Shown one piece after another: positions 39,763-50,013 of a stretch of 64,000 bases of DNA. The position numbers and the translations under genes were made by a program. Numbering within the stretch: position 1 is the stretch's first letter; each line of letters starts with the position of its first letter. Origin of the DNA: Sphingomonas cannabina (GTDB lineage Bacteria; Pseudomonadota; Alphaproteobacteria; Sphingomonadales; Sphingomonadaceae); contig NZ_CP090059.1 in the NCBI RefSeq assembly GCF_021391395.1, positions 2,527,001-2,591,000 of the forward strand, in the 5' to 3' direction. The notes under the pieces were generated by a model. It saw only the letters and a list, made by a program, of their open reading frames with translations. It was not told the DNA's origin and ran no database searches.

Positions 39763-39784
39763 GATGGCAAGTTTCGTCGATGAT

Positions 39785-40267
39785 TCAGGCGCTCGGCGGG
39801 TCGGCGATCATCGCGGTGAAATTGGCCTGCGCCGCCACCTGCCCGTCGATCAGCGCGCGGCCGGCGAACTTGGAGACCGTCGCGCGCTTCTGGACGAACT
39901 CGACCTCGAGGCGGAGCAGCACGCCGGGCTCGACCGGCTTGCGGAACTTCGCCTCGTCGATCGCCATGAAGTAGACGAGCTTGCCCGAGCCGGCGAGCCC
40001 GAACGATTCGACCGCCAGCACGCCGGCGGCCTGCGCCAGCGCCTCGACGATCAGCACGCCGGGCATGATCGGCCGGCCGGGGAAATGGCCCTGGAAGAAG
40101 CCCTCGTTGATCGTTACCGCCTTGATCGCGACGATCGACTGGCCGGGAATCAGCTCCTCGACCCGGTCGACCAGCAGCATCGGGTAGCGGTGCGGCAGCG
40201 CCGCCATCACCCGTCCGATATCGAGCGGGCCGATGGAGGCGGTGCCGGCCGAAGCCGCTTCGTTCAT
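39785..40267 (-). CDS. fabZ: 3-hydroxyacyl-ACP dehydratase FabZ
   Basis: 160 aa. Hot-dog fold enzyme that dehydrates 3-hydroxyacyl-ACP in fatty-acid elongation. The catalytic histidine and glutamate are visible in [28 protein letters not shown]. The start overlaps the skp stop by four bases (ATGA). In LPS-making relatives lpxD precedes and lpxA follows fabZ; both are missing here. A terminator follows. Confidence 0.96.
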   Translation of the reverse strand: MNEAASAGTASIGPLDIGRVMAALPHRYPMLLVDRVEELIPGQSIVAIKAVTINEGFFQGHFPGRPIMPGVLIVEALAQAAGVLAVESFGLAGSGKLVYFMAIDEAKFRKPVEPGVLLRLEVEFVQKRATVSKFAGRALIDGQVAAQANFTAMIADPPSA

Positions 40268-40929
40268 CGACCCTGCTGCTGCGGACGCGCGGGGGTCGAG
40301 GCGGCCGGCGCTGCCGCGGCCGGAGCGGCGCCCGCCGCCTGCTGCTGCTGGCCCGGCTGCCAGTTGGCCGGCGGGGTGATGCTGACCGACGGAACGAGGC
40401 GGTCGAGTTCGGTGGTGACGTCGGCGGTGATGTCGGCCGTCGGCTGGGCGAACAGCGCCGCGTCCGGACGGAGCAGGAGCTGCACGTTCTTGCGGGTGGT
40501 CGCCGCGGTCACCGCGGGAGCGAGCTGAGCCTGGATCTGCTCGAGCGCATAGGCCTGGGCGCGCTGCGCCGGGGCGGTCAGGCGGGCGAGCTCCTGGTTG
40601 CCGGCATTCTCGCGGGTCTGGATCGCCTGCGCCTGGGTACGCAGCGTCGCCTCGGCAACGTTCGCCTTACGGTCCGCCTCGAACTTGGTGTAGAGCGGCT
40701 GCAGCTCGGTCTGGATCGCCTTACGGCGGGCCTCGGCCTGGTCGATCTGCGCCTTATAGGTGGTCTGGATCTGCTGCTGGGCAGCGGTCCATGCCTTGCT
40801 GCGCGCGACGGCGGCCTCCGGATTGGCGACCGCGATGCCCGCGACCTGGGCGGCCGCCGGCGCGACCAGCGCGACGGTGCCGGGGATCGCCGCGGCGGCG
40901 GCGAGCAAAATCATCTTGAACGTCTTCAT
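40264..40929 (-). CDS. OmpH/Skp family periplasmic chaperone
   Basis: 221 aa. Signal peptide ends at APAAAQ (about residue 28). A long alpha-helical, Gln/Glu/Arg-rich middle (about 35-130) forms the tentacle helices that hold unfolded outer-membrane proteins for BamA. The Gln/Ala/Pro-rich C-terminal tail ([20 protein letters not shown]) is longer than in E. coli Skp and probably unstructured. The ATG at 40929 shares one base with the bamA stop, and the stop overlaps fabZ. Confidence 0.9.
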   Translation of the reverse strand: MKTFKMILLAAAAAIPGTVALVAPAAAQVAGIAVANPEAAVARSKAWTAAQQQIQTTYKAQIDQAEARRKAIQTELQPLYTKFEADRKANVAEATLRTQAQAIQTRENAGNQELARLTAPAQRAQAYALEQIQAQLAPAVTAATTRKNVQLLLRPDAALFAQPTADITADVTTELDRLVPSVSITPPANWQPGQQQQAAGAAPAAAAPAASTPARPQQQGR

Positions 40930-43673
40930 CAGAACTGAGTCCCTACGTTGAAAGTAATGAGCTTGGGATCGTCGCCCTTCTGCGTGAGGAGGGCCTTGGC
41001 GACGTCGATACGCAACGGGCCGAACGGAGAATTCCAGTTCACGCCGAAGCCGACCGACAGGCGCGGCTTCGCCGAATTGCCGAGATATTCCTCGTAGAAC
41101 GGGTTGGTCGTCGAGGTGAGAACCGTGTTGGGGGTGTCGCCCACGCAAGGGCCACCCGCGGTCGCCGACGAGCCGATGGCGCAGGTGGTGACCGTGGTCG
41201 TGCCGGGAACGGTATAGAGCTGACGACCCTCCGAATCCTTGATGTAATCGATAAGGGGCAGCAGCGTCGGCGAGCCGTCCTTGTTGTAGAGCAGGTTGCC
41301 GTTGGCATCGCGCGCCTGTGGGAAGGCGGCGGTCGGCAGCGGCTTCTTGAGGCCGAACAGCGCACCGGCCTGGACATAGATCGAGGGCCTGAGACCCATC
41401 TCGCGCGCGCCGGCGCCGAGCGGGATTTCGAGCTCCAGGCGGCTCAGGTAATAGGCACGGCCGCCGAGCGCGTCGTCGATGACCTGGTCACGATCCCTGT
41501 TGAGCGCCTGGTCGCCCGTCGCCGCCGAGCCGCTATACTGATAGCGCAGCACGCGCGGGCCGACGCCGCGGATGTCGAAGCCGCGGAACTGCGGCTCGCC
41601 CAGGTAGAAGCGGTCGGTGATGCGGACGCTGTCGACGCCGGGGCCCTTGTCCCCCTCCAGGCTGTGGATGTAGCCGCCCTCGCCCACCAGCGAGAGGATG
41701 AAGCCGCCGCCGACGCTCCAGAACTTCGACCCTTCGGCGCGGCCGCGGATGTAGCGCACGTCGCCGCCGAGACCGGCGAAGTCGGCGCTCAGCGAGAGGC
41801 GCTGACCGGCGGTCGGCCGCAGGCGGCTGTTGAGGCTGTCGTAGGAGATCGACAGGCCGATCATCGAGGTCAGACGGTTGCCGATCGCCTCGCAGAGATA
41901 GCGGCCGGCCTTGAGCGGATCGCAGACGCCGTTGGTGTAGAAGGTGCTCTTGTCGAGCCCAACGTCGTCCTTGCTCAGCGTATAGCGGCCCGACAGCGTC
42001 CAATATTCGGTGAGCGGCACGCCGGTCGCGATCTGGAAACCGGTCGAGACGTTTGAATATGTGGTCTGACGATCGCTGCCCAAGTAATTGAAAGCATTGT
42101 AGTCCCGACGGAAGATCGTGCCGCCGAGCGCGATGTTCTTGTCGAGGAAATAGGGCTCGGTGAAGCCCAGCTCGACCGACTTCGAATAGCTCGAATAATT
42201 GACCGAGGCGCGCAGGTCCTGGCCCTTGCCGCGGAAGTTGCGCTGGCGGATCGAGGCCTGGAGGATGAAGCGCTCGAGGCTCGAGAAGCCCGCCGACAGG
42301 GTGAGCTCGCCGGTCGCCTTCTCCTCGACGTTGGCGCCGAGCACGATGCGGTCGGGCGAAGAGCCCGGGTTCTGCGATATCTCGAACTTATCCTGGAAAT
42401 AGCCGAGCGAGTTGATGCGGTCGGTCGAACGCTTGACCAGGAAGGTGTTGAAGGCGTCGCCCTCGGCGAGACGCATCTCGCGGCGAATGATCTTGTCCTG
42501 GGTCTGGGTGTTGCCGGTGATGTCGATCTTCTCGACGTAGGTGCGGTTGGCTTCCTTGATATGGAAGTTGAGGCTCATCGTGAGCGCTTCGCGGTCACGC
42601 TGGAACTCGGGGTCCACGTCGGCGAAGGCGTAGCCGAAGGCGCCGGCGGTCTGGCTCAGCGAGTCGACGGTGTCCTCGACCTTCTTGGCGTTGTACCAGT
42701 CACCCTTCTTGATCCCGAGCGTCGCCGCCATCCGCTTGTCGTCGAAGTCGCGGATGTCGCTGTCGACGGTGACGTCGCCGAACTTGTAGCGCGGCCCTTC
42801 CTCGACCACGTAGGTGATGATGAAGTCGCGCTTGTCGGGCGTCAGCTCGGCGACCGCAGAGATCACGCGGAAGTCGGCATAGCCCTCGGTCAGATAGAAC
42901 TGGCGCAGCTTCTGCTGGTCATAGGCCAGGCGGTCCTGGTCGTAGCTGGTGTTCGACGAGAAGATGGTGAGGAGGCGCGCCTCCTTGGTCGCCATCTGCT
43001 TCCTGAGCTCGCCGTCCGAGAATTTCTCGTTGCCGATGATGTTGATCTGGCGGACCTTGGACTTCGGTCCCTCGTGGATCTCGAAGATCACGTCGACACG
43101 GTTCTGGTCGAGGCTGACCTGCTTGGGCTCGACGGAGGCGCCGAAGCGGCCCTGGCGGCGGTAGAGCTCGATGATGCGCGCGACGTCGGCGCGCACCGCG
43201 GTGCGCGTGAAGATCTGGCGCGGTTTGAGCTTCAGCTCCTTCTCGATCTTGTCGTTCTTGAGCCGCTTGTTGCCCTCCAGCACCACGCGGTTGATGATCG
43301 GGTTCTCGCGGATGCGGATGACGATGTCGCCGGTGACCGCGCCGTCGATCTGGACGTCCGCCAGCAGATCGGAAGCAAGCAGGTCCTTGATCGCCTGGTC
43401 GAGCGTCTCGTTGGTGTAGGGGATGCCGACGCGCAGGCGCGTGTAGCTCAGCACCGTCTCCGGCTCCACGCGCTGCGAGCCCTCGACCCGCAGCGAGCGG
43501 ATGATGTGCTCCTGCGCCGGCGCGGGCGCGATGGTTGCGGTCACGGGCGGCGGCGGGGTCTGCACCGCAGGCGCCGTCTGGGCGAGGGCGGCGAGCGGCA
43601 CACCGGCGAGCATCGTGCCAGCGAGCAGTGCCGTGGCACGCATGGAAGTCGTCGAAGCCAAGTTCGGTGTCAC
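40929..43673 (-). CDS. bamA: Outer membrane protein assembly factor BamA
   Basis: 914 aa, about 100 longer than E. coli BamA. Signal peptide to about ALAQ (after M11); five POTRA repeats (about 55-470); 16-stranded barrel to the terminal NVGTQF with the C-terminal aromatic. The extra length is largely a ~70-residue hydrophilic loop close to the C-terminus (about 795-865) with two cysteines 13 residues apart. The start could be GTG 43673 or ATG 43643; the second begins directly at the signal peptide. Essential for folding outer-membrane proteins. Confidence 0.95.
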   Translation of the reverse strand: MTPNLASTTSMRATALLAGTMLAGVPLAALAQTAPAVQTPPPPVTATIAPAPAQEHIIRSLRVEGSQRVEPETVLSYTRLRVGIPYTNETLDQAIKDLLASDLLADVQIDGAVTGDIVIRIRENPIINRVVLEGNKRLKNDKIEKELKLKPRQIFTRTAVRADVARIIELYRRQGRFGASVEPKQVSLDQNRVDVIFEIHEGPKSKVRQINIIGNEKFSDGELRKQMATKEARLLTIFSSNTSYDQDRLAYDQQKLRQFYLTEGYADFRVISAVAELTPDKRDFIITYVVEEGPRYKFGDVTVDSDIRDFDDKRMAATLGIKKGDWYNAKKVEDTVDSLSQTAGAFGYAFADVDPEFQRDREALTMSLNFHIKEANRTYVEKIDITGNTQTQDKIIRREMRLAEGDAFNTFLVKRSTDRINSLGYFQDKFEISQNPGSSPDRIVLGANVEEKATGELTLSAGFSSLERFILQASIRQRNFRGKGQDLRASVNYSSYSKSVELGFTEPYFLDKNIALGGTIFRRDYNAFNYLGSDRQTTYSNVSTGFQIATGVPLTEYWTLSGRYTLSKDDVGLDKSTFYTNGVCDPLKAGRYLCEAIGNRLTSMIGLSISYDSLNSRLRPTAGQRLSLSADFAGLGGDVRYIRGRAEGSKFWSVGGGFILSLVGEGGYIHSLEGDKGPGVDSVRITDRFYLGEPQFRGFDIRGVGPRVLRYQYSGSAATGDQALNRDRDQVIDDALGGRAYYLSRLELEIPLGAGAREMGLRPSIYVQAGALFGLKKPLPTAAFPQARDANGNLLYNKDGSPTLLPLIDYIKDSEGRQLYTVPGTTTVTTCAIGSSATAGGPCVGDTPNTVLTSTTNPFYEEYLGNSAKPRLSVGFGVNWNSPFGPLRIDVAKALLTQKGDDPKLITFNVGTQF

Positions 43674-43752
43674 CTAATCCCACCCCAGAAGGAAGTCTCT
43701 GCCCGCAGGCGCCGCGCCCCCGCGCGGCCCCTGCCCTAAGCGCCCCGGCCGA

Positions 43753-44841
43753 TCAACCCGCCAATCCATGAACCAAGTCGTTGAAAGTGACCAGCAGCAT
43801 CAAAGCAAGGATCATCGCCAGCCCGCCGCGAAAGGCCCATTCCTGCACCTGTGGGCCGACCGGGCGCCGCCTCACCGCCTCGACTGCATAGAGAAGCAGA
43901 TGGCCTCCGTCGAGCACCGGAACTGGCAAGAGGTTGATGAATCCCAGATTAATCGAGATGAGGGCCGCCAAATAGAGCAGGTCGAGCCAGCCGAGCGCAA
44001 GCTGCTGGCCGGCGATCTGTGCGATCTTGATTGGTCCGCCCAGCTCCTTGACCGAACGATGGCCGGTAATGATCTGGCCTAGCCCATCGGCCATCAGACC
44101 GACGATCTGCGCGGTTTGAGCGAGCCCTCGCGCCGGAGCATCGATCAGCGCGACCGGTGCACGCCCGACACCAAGCTGACCGAAATCGTGCATCTGTCCA
44201 TCGGTTGCGCGCAGCCGCTGGCGTCCAAGCCTGATCGAACGGTCGAACGGCTCTCCATCGCGCGTGATCGTAACGCTAAGCGTGGCGCCGGGGCGCGGCG
44301 CGACCAGATTGATCAGATGATCGAAGCCATAGACCGTCTCGCCGTCGATCGCCGTCACTCGATCCCCCGCGACGAGACCTGCATGAGCGGCCGCTGAACC
44401 GGGAACGACGCTACCCACGATCGCCCGGCTATCGCCATAAGCTAACGCAAATCCACTGAGCAGCAGCACCGCCAACACGAAATTCGCGATCGGCCCCGCC
44501 GCCACCACGATCGCGCGCTGCCACACCGGCTTGGCCTGGAAGGTGCGCGCGCGTTCGGCGGGCGGGAGCTGGAGCCATTCGGCCGAGGGCTGGCTGGCCG
44601 GGTTCATGTCGCCGGCGAACTTGACGTAGCCGCCGAGTGGCAGCCACGCGAACTTCCAGCGGGTGCCGCGTCTGTCGGTCACCCCGAAGATCTCGCGCCC
44701 GAAGCCGATCGAAAAGACCTCCGCCTTCACCCCGAACAAGCGGCCGGCGAGATAATGGCCGAGCTCGTGCACGAACACGAGCGGACCCAGCACCAGCAGG
44801 AAAGCGGCGACGGTCAGGAGAAAGCCGGGGGTTTCGGTCAA
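43753..44841 (-). CDS. rseP: RIP zinc metalloprotease RseP
   Basis: 362 aa site-2-type intramembrane protease. The zinc motif VFVHELGHYLAGR lies in TM1, a PDZ domain in the middle (about 115-200, GSVVPGSAAAHAGLVAGDRV) and the second zinc ligand motif NLLPVPVLDGGHLL in TM3. One PDZ domain rather than the two of E. coli, usual for alphaproteobacteria. It likely cuts anti-sigma factors or signal-peptide remnants. It stands between dxr and bamA in the conserved cluster. Confidence 0.95.
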   Translation of the reverse strand: MTETPGFLLTVAAFLLVLGPLVFVHELGHYLAGRLFGVKAEVFSIGFGREIFGVTDRRGTRWKFAWLPLGGYVKFAGDMNPASQPSAEWLQLPPAERARTFQAKPVWQRAIVVAAGPIANFVLAVLLLSGFALAYGDSRAIVGSVVPGSAAAHAGLVAGDRVTAIDGETVYGFDHLINLVAPRPGATLSVTITRDGEPFDRSIRLGRQRLRATDGQMHDFGQLGVGRAPVALIDAPARGLAQTAQIVGLMADGLGQIITGHRSVKELGGPIKIAQIAGQQLALGWLDLLYLAALISINLGFINLLPVPVLDGGHLLLYAVEAVRRRPVGPQVQEWAFRGGLAMILALMLLVTFNDLVHGLAG

Positions 44842-44855
44842 GCTACGAACATCCT

Positions 44856-46010
44856 CTACACGCCAATCTTTACACGGCCACCGGCTATTCTGCGCGCCTC
44901 TGCGTCGACGTTCAACACGGCATCGAGGCTGTCCGGCGCACCCGGATCGTAGCGGCCGAGGGTATCCTCGACGATTGCGGCAATTTCGAGGAAGCCGATG
45001 CGGCGGTCAAGGAAGGCGGCGACGGCGACCTCGTTGGCGGCGTTGAGGATCGCCGGGCGGGCGCCGCCGGCCTCCAGCGCAGCGCGGGCCAGCCTGAGCG
45101 CCGGGAAGCGGACCGGGTCCGGCGCCTCGAAGTCCAGCCGGCCGATCGCGACCAGGTCGAGCGGCGCCATCGGGGTCGCCATCCGCTCGGGCCAGGCGAG
45201 CGTGTGCGCGATCGGCACGCGCATGTCCGAGGGACCGAGCTGCGCGAGCAGCGAGCCGTCGCGGTACTCGACCAGGGAATGGACCACCGACTGACGGTGG
45301 ACGATGACGTCGAGGCGGTCGGAGGGCATGGCGAACAGGTGATGCGCCTCGATCAGCTCGAGGCCCTTGTTCATCATCGTCGCCGAATCGACCGAGATCT
45401 TGGCGCCCATCGACCAGTTGGGGTGCGCGACCGCCTGCTCCGGGGTGATCGCGTGCATCGCCGCCGCATCCCGGTCGCGGAATGGACCGCCGCTGGCGGT
45501 GAGGATGATCCGGCGCACCGCGTCGCGGTTGCCGGGCTCCAGGCACTGGAAGATCGCGTTGTGCTCCGAATCGACCGGGAGTAGCGTCGCGCCATTGGCC
45601 GCGGCGGCGGCGGTCATCACCTCGCCGGCGGAGACCAGCGCCTCCTTGTTGGCGAGCGCGACCGCGCCCCCTGCCCTGATCGCGGTCATCACCGGCCTGA
45701 GGCCGGCGCAGCCGACGATCGCGGCCATCGTCCAGTCGGCGCCCATCGCCGCCGCCTCGCACACCGCATCGCCGCCGCCCGCGGTGGCGATGCCGGTGCC
45801 GGCGAGCGCATCGCGCAATGCCGGCAGGCAGCTTTCGTCGGCGACCACCGCAAGGCGCGCATTGGTGCGGATCGCCGCCGCCGCCAGCCGCTCGACGTCG
45901 CAGTTGGCGGTGAGCGCGAGCACCTCGAACGCTTCCGGCGCGCGCTCGACGAGGTCGAGCGTCGAGCGGCCGACCGATCCGGTCGCGCCGAGGACGGTGA
46001 CGGTCTTCAT
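44856..46010 (-). CDS. dxr: 1-deoxy-D-xylulose 5-phosphate reductoisomerase
   Basis: 384 aa. Second step of the MEP pathway: DXP to MEP with NADPH. NADPH-binding [18 protein letters not shown], the metal/substrate motif [12 protein letters not shown], the SGGPFR loop and [21 protein letters not shown] are present. ATG 46010 overlaps the cdsA stop (ATGA); an ATG three codons earlier (MAR) is possible. It feeds IspDF at 12 kb and UppS in the same operon. Confidence 0.97.
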   Translation of the reverse strand: MKTVTVLGATGSVGRSTLDLVERAPEAFEVLALTANCDVERLAAAAIRTNARLAVVADESCLPALRDALAGTGIATAGGGDAVCEAAAMGADWTMAAIVGCAGLRPVMTAIRAGGAVALANKEALVSAGEVMTAAAAANGATLLPVDSEHNAIFQCLEPGNRDAVRRIILTASGGPFRDRDAAAMHAITPEQAVAHPNWSMGAKISVDSATMMNKGLELIEAHHLFAMPSDRLDVIVHRQSVVHSLVEYRDGSLLAQLGPSDMRVPIAHTLAWPERMATPMAPLDLVAIGRLDFEAPDPVRFPALRLARAALEAGGARPAILNAANEVAVAAFLDRRIGFLEIAAIVEDTLGRYDPGAPDSLDAVLNVDAEARRIAGGRVKIGV

Positions 46011-46780
46011 CCGAGCCATCTCGGCAGTTCTACCAGCAGCGCGGCCACCGGCGCTACCGCGACCAGCCCGTCGAGGCGGTCGAGCAGGCCGCCATGACCC
46101 GGCAGCAGATTGCCCGAATCCTTGACCCCGGCGCGGCGCTTGAGCCAGCTCTCGTAGAGGTCGCCGGCCTGCGCCAGCAGCGCCAGCACCGGCGTCGCCG
46201 CAGCGAGGTGGAATGGCAGGCCCGCCCAGCAGTGCAGCGCGAATCCGAACAGCGCCGCCGCGATCATGCCGCCGATCAGGCCGGCCCAGGTCTTGTTGGG
46301 ACTCAGCATCGGCGCGAGCCTTGGGCCGCCGAACGTGCGACCGGCGAAGAAGGCGCCGATATCGGTCGCCCACACCAGCGCCATCGCCCAGAAGGCGAGC
46401 AGCAAACCGTTGTCCTGCTCGCGCAGCAGCAGCAGTGCCAGCACCGGCACGCCGACATAGAGGATACCGCCGCCGATCGCACTGCGCCGGGTCGCCGCGG
46501 CGGCGAAGAAGGCAGCGCCGGCGATCAGCCCGAGCGCGAAGAAGCCCGGCCCGGCGGCGAGCGGTGCCGGCGCCATGATCGCGAGCGGCACCGACAGGCT
46601 GAACTGCGCGATCCGCCGCTCGCGCCGGGTGCCGCCGCGCAGCGCCGCCCACTCGACCGTCATCAGCAGCGCGGCCACCACCAGCACCAGCCAGAAGGCG
46701 AAGCCGCCCGCCCACAGCGCCGTGACGGCGAGCGCGACCAGCACGAGGCCGACCACCGACCGGACGGCGAGATCGGACAT
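46007..46780 (-). CDS. cdsA: Phosphatidate cytidylyltransferase
   Basis: 257 aa membrane enzyme making CDP-diacylglycerol from phosphatidate and CTP, the precursor for PssA (encoded at 51-52 kb). About seven hydrophobic helices. The family signature is seen near the C-terminus: [20 protein letters not shown] then GLLDRLD. ATG 46780 lies one base after the uppS stop; the frame is open farther upstream through uppS sequence but without family similarity. Confidence 0.95.
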   Translation of the reverse strand: MSDLAVRSVVGLVLVALAVTALWAGGFAFWLVLVVAALLMTVEWAALRGGTRRERRIAQFSLSVPLAIMAPAPLAAGPGFFALGLIAGAAFFAAAATRRSAIGGGILYVGVPVLALLLLREQDNGLLLAFWAMALVWATDIGAFFAGRTFGGPRLAPMLSPNKTWAGLIGGMIAAALFGFALHCWAGLPFHLAAATPVLALLAQAGDLYESWLKRRAGVKDSGNLLPGHGGLLDRLDGLVAVAPVAALLVELPRWLG

Positions 46781-46781
46781 G

Positions 46782-47522
46782 TCAGAGCCCGCCGAACCGC
46801 CGCTGCCGCCGCCCGAACGCCGCAACCGCCTCCGCCAGCGCGGCGCCGTCGAAGTCGGGCCACAGCGTGTCGACGAACAGCAGCTCGGCATAGGCCGCCT
46901 GCCAGAGCAGGAAGTTGGACAGCCGCTGCTCGCCCGAGGTGCGGATGAGGAGGTCGACCGGCGGCAGCGCGCCGCTCATCAGCTCGCCTTCGAACGCCTG
47001 CTCGTCGATCGCCTGCGGGTCGAGCTCGCCCGCGCGGGCCTTCTCCGCCAGGCGGCGGGCGGCGGCAGCGATCTCCGCCTGCGCGCCGTAATTGAGCGCG
47101 ATCACCACGGTCGGACCGGGATTGTTCGCGGTGCGGGCGAGCACGTCCTCGATCATCCGGACCAGATCGGGCGCCAGCGCGCGCCAGTCGCCGATGATCG
47201 CGAGCCGCACGCCCTCGCGCACGAACTCCTCGATGTCGGACTGGATGAAGCGGCGCAGCAGTCCCATCAGCTCGCCGACCTCCTCGGCCGGACGGCGCCA
47301 GTTCTCCGAGGAGAAGGCGTAGAGCGTCAGATACTCGATGCCCATCTCGCGCGCCGCGCGCGTGACACGGCGCACCGCCTCGACGCCCTTGCGGTGCCCG
47401 GCGATGCGCGGCAGGTGCCGAGCCTTCGCCCAGCGGCCGTTGCCGTCCATGATGATCGCCACGTGGCGGGGTGGCGCCGTCGGCGCGCCCGACCCCACGC
47501 GCGGCGCAGCCAAGGGGGTCAC
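46782..47522 (-). CDS. uppS: Undecaprenyl diphosphate synthase (cis-prenyltransferase)
   Basis: 246 aa. Builds the C55 lipid carrier for peptidoglycan and polysaccharide synthesis. Catalytic Asp in [11 protein letters not shown], the HRKG loop, [11 protein letters not shown] and the C-terminal [17 protein letters not shown] motif are all intact. The GTG start gives a GTGA overlap with the frr stop; about 20 residues precede the family core. Confidence 0.96.
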   Translation of the reverse strand: MTPLAAPRVGSGAPTAPPRHVAIIMDGNGRWAKARHLPRIAGHRKGVEAVRRVTRAAREMGIEYLTLYAFSSENWRRPAEEVGELMGLLRRFIQSDIEEFVREGVRLAIIGDWRALAPDLVRMIEDVLARTANNPGPTVVIALNYGAQAEIAAAARRLAEKARAGELDPQAIDEQAFEGELMSGALPPVDLLIRTSGEQRLSNFLLWQAAYAELLFVDTLWPDFDGAALAEAVAAFGRRQRRFGGL

Positions 47523-48076
47523 TTGCCGAGGATTTCCTTCTCCTTGGCGGCCGCGGCGGCATCGATGTCGGCGATCGTCGAATCGGTGAGCTTCTGCACC
47601 TCGGTCTCGTGGCGCTTGCGCTCGTCTTCCGAATAGACGCCCTTCTTTTCGTCGGTCTTGAGGCTATCCATGCCGTCGCGGCGCACGTTGCGGACCGCGA
47701 TGCGCGCCTTCTCCGCATATTGGCCGGCGAGCTTGGCGAGCTCCTTACGGCGCTCCTCGGTGAGGTCCGGGATCGGCAGGCGGAGCGTCTGGCCATCGAC
47801 GATCGGGTTGAGGCCGAGCCCGGCCGAGCGGATCGCCTTGTCAACCGGGCCGACGTTCGACTTGTCCCACACCTGCACCGACAGCATGCGCGGCTCGGGT
47901 GCCGAGACAGTGGCGACCTGGTTGAGCGGCATGTGCGCGCCATAGACCTCGACCGTCACCGGATCGAGCAGCGAGACGTTGGCGCGGCCGGTGCGCAGGC
48001 CCGCGAGGTCGTGCTTCAGCGCCTCGAGAGCGCCGGCCATGCGGCGCTCGAGGTCGGATTTGTCATAGGCGGCCAT
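47519..48076 (-). CDS. frr: Ribosome recycling factor
   Basis: 185 aa. With EF-G splits post-termination ribosomes. Three-helix-bundle sequence with [36 protein letters not shown] and [13 protein letters not shown] matches the family throughout. Lies 12 bases after pyrH in the conserved tsf-pyrH-frr-uppS order. Confidence 0.97.
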   Translation of the reverse strand: MAAYDKSDLERRMAGALEALKHDLAGLRTGRANVSLLDPVTVEVYGAHMPLNQVATVSAPEPRMLSVQVWDKSNVGPVDKAIRSAGLGLNPIVDGQTLRLPIPDLTEERRKELAKLAGQYAEKARIAVRNVRRDGMDSLKTDEKKGVYSEDERKRHETEVQKLTDSTIADIDAAAAAKEKEILGK

Positions 48077-48088
48077 TTAAGTGTCCTC

Positions 48089-48811
48089 TCAAGCCTGGTT
48101 CCGGACGATGGTCGACGTGCCCTCGCCGCGCAGCACGGCGGCGAGATTGCCTTCGTCCCGGATGTTGAACACGACGATCGGGATGTCGTTGTCGCGGCAC
48201 AGCGCGACCGCGCTCGCGTCCATGACCTTGAGGTCGTCGGCGAGCACGCGGTTGAAGCTCAGCGTGTCGTAGCGCTTGGCGGTCGGGACCTTCTTGGGAT
48301 CGGCGTCATAGACGCCGTCGACGCTGGTCCCCTTGAACAGCGCGTCGCAGCCCATCTCGGCGGCGCGCAGCGCGGCGGTGGTGTCGGTGGTGAAGAACGG
48401 CAGCCCGGTACCGGCGGCGAACAGCACCACCCGCCCTTTCTCCATATGCCGCATCGCGCGGCGGCGGATATAGGGCTCGCAGACCGAGGCCATCGGAATC
48501 GCCGACTGGACGCGCGTGTCGACGCCGATCTTCTCGAGCGCGTTCTGCATCGCCAGCGCGTTCATCACCGTCGCGAGCATGCCCATATAATCGGCCGAGG
48601 CGCGGTCGAAGCCCTGCGCGGCGCCGGCGAGCCCACGGAAGATGTTGCCCCCGCCCACCACCATGCAGATCTCGAGCCCACTGTCCTTCGCCGCCTTCAC
48701 CTCCCCGGCGACACGCGCGCACATGGCGGGGTCGATACCGAACTGGCCGCTGCCCATCAGGACCTCGCCCGACAGCTTGAGGAGGATGCGGTTGAAGCGC
48801 GGGAGGGTCAT
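48089..48811 (-). CDS. pyrH: Uridylate kinase PyrH
   Basis: 240 aa. UMP kinase of the amino-acid-kinase fold, allosterically controlled by [44 protein letters not shown] and VYDADPKK are diagnostic. ATG 48811 chosen as the start of conserved sequence ([15 protein letters not shown]). It follows tsf after a 179-base gap that contains a palindromic repeat, so it may have partly separate expression. Confidence 0.97.
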   Translation of the reverse strand: MTLPRFNRILLKLSGEVLMGSGQFGIDPAMCARVAGEVKAAKDSGLEICMVVGGGNIFRGLAGAAQGFDRASADYMGMLATVMNALAMQNALEKIGVDTRVQSAIPMASVCEPYIRRRAMRHMEKGRVVLFAAGTGLPFFTTDTTAALRAAEMGCDALFKGTSVDGVYDADPKKVPTAKRYDTLSFNRVLADDLKVMDASAVALCRDNDIPIVVFNIRDEGNLAAVLRGEGTSTIVRNQA

Positions 48812-48895
48812 GAAGGCCTTGATTTCGTGAGCGGGACAGCGAAGCGGCGCGGACCTTAGAGGTGCCGCGCCGCGAAGGGAAGCGTTGGCCTCAAT

Positions 48896-48983
48896 CGTCA
48901 TGCCGGACTTGTTCCGGCATCCACGCAGCCGCAGGCGATAAGGCTTGTGAAGACGTGGACCCCGGCACAAGGCCGGGGTGACG
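48896..48983. repeat. Two-hairpin palindromic repeat between tsf and pyrH
   Basis: Nested inverted repeat: outer cgtca/tgacg, then hairpin atgccgga-cttgt-tccggcat, ccacg/cgtgg, and hairpin ccccggc-acaag-gccgggg. It has the same architecture as the repeat at 54230-54315. Starts seven bases past the tsf stop, where it may attenuate or protect the message. Confidence 0.8.
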
Positions 48984-48990
48984 GTTGGAG

Positions 48991-49923
48991 CTACTTCGTC
49001 TGCGGAACGCCCGACGCCGCCGCGACCTCGGCGGCGAAGTCGCTGGCTTCCTTCTCGATGCCCTCGCCGAGCTGGAAGCGGACATAGTCCTTGAGCACGA
49101 TCGACGCACCCGCGTCCTTGCCCGCCTTCGCCACGACGTCGGCGATCGGCGTCTTGCCGTCCATCACGAACAGCTGGCTGAGGAGAGCATTCTCCTTAGC
49201 GAACTTCTTGATCGCGCCCTCGACCATCTTGGCGACGATGTCGGCCGGCTTGCCGCTTTCGGCCGCCTTCTCGGTCGCGATCGCGCGCTCGCGCTCGATC
49301 ACGTCCTGGTCGAGGCCGCTCTCGTCGAGCGCCAGCGGGAAGGCCGCGGCGATGTGCATCGCCAGCTGCTTGCCGAGCGGCTCGAGCACGTCGACGCCCG
49401 CGTCCGACTCCAGCGCGACCAGCACGCCGATCTTGCCGAGGCCCGGCGCTGCCGCGTTGTGGACGTAGGGGATCACCGCGCCCTGCGACACTTCGAGGCG
49501 CTTCGCGCGGCGCACCGCCTGGTTCTCGCCGATCGTGGCGATGTTGTTGGTCAACACCTCCTCGACGGTCTTGTCGCCGAGCTGCGCGGCCTTGATCGTC
49601 GCGAGGTCATCGCCGAGCTCGAGCGCGACCGTGGTCACGTCGCGCACGAACGCCTGAAACTGGTCGTTCTTGGCGACGAAATCGGTCTCGGAGTTGACCT
49701 CGACGACCGCGCCCTTCGGCCCCGCGACGGCGACGCCGACCAGGCCCTCGGCCGCGGTGCGGCTCGACTTCTTGGCGGCGGCGGCGAGGCCCTTGGTCTT
49801 CAGCCAGTCGAGCGCGGCGTCCATGTCGCCGTTCGTCTCGGTCAGCGCCTTCTTGCAATCCATCATGCCCGCGCCGCTCTTCTCGCGCAGGTCCTTCACG
49901 GCAGCGGCAGTGATCTCGGCCAT
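48991..49923 (-). CDS. tsf: Elongation factor Ts
   Basis: 310 aa. Nucleotide exchange factor for EF-Tu. The N-terminal UBA-like module [27 protein letters not shown] and the core [11 protein letters not shown] are textbook. Two core subdomains follow; C-terminal residues have the family [16 protein letters not shown]. Located 90 bases downstream of rpsB in the same transcript. Confidence 0.97.
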   Translation of the reverse strand: MAEITAAAVKDLREKSGAGMMDCKKALTETNGDMDAALDWLKTKGLAAAAKKSSRTAAEGLVGVAVAGPKGAVVEVNSETDFVAKNDQFQAFVRDVTTVALELGDDLATIKAAQLGDKTVEEVLTNNIATIGENQAVRRAKRLEVSQGAVIPYVHNAAAPGLGKIGVLVALESDAGVDVLEPLGKQLAMHIAAAFPLALDESGLDQDVIERERAIATEKAAESGKPADIVAKMVEGAIKKFAKENALLSQLFVMDGKTPIADVVAKAGKDAGASIVLKDYVRFQLGEGIEKEASDFAAEVAAASGVPQTK

Positions 49924-50013
49924 GTCAAAATCCTCTTGGGGAAGGTTGATATATGAACAACGGGGCAGAGCGTGGTTGCGCCCTGCCCCGCCGATGTTTC
50001 AGTTCGGCGACGC

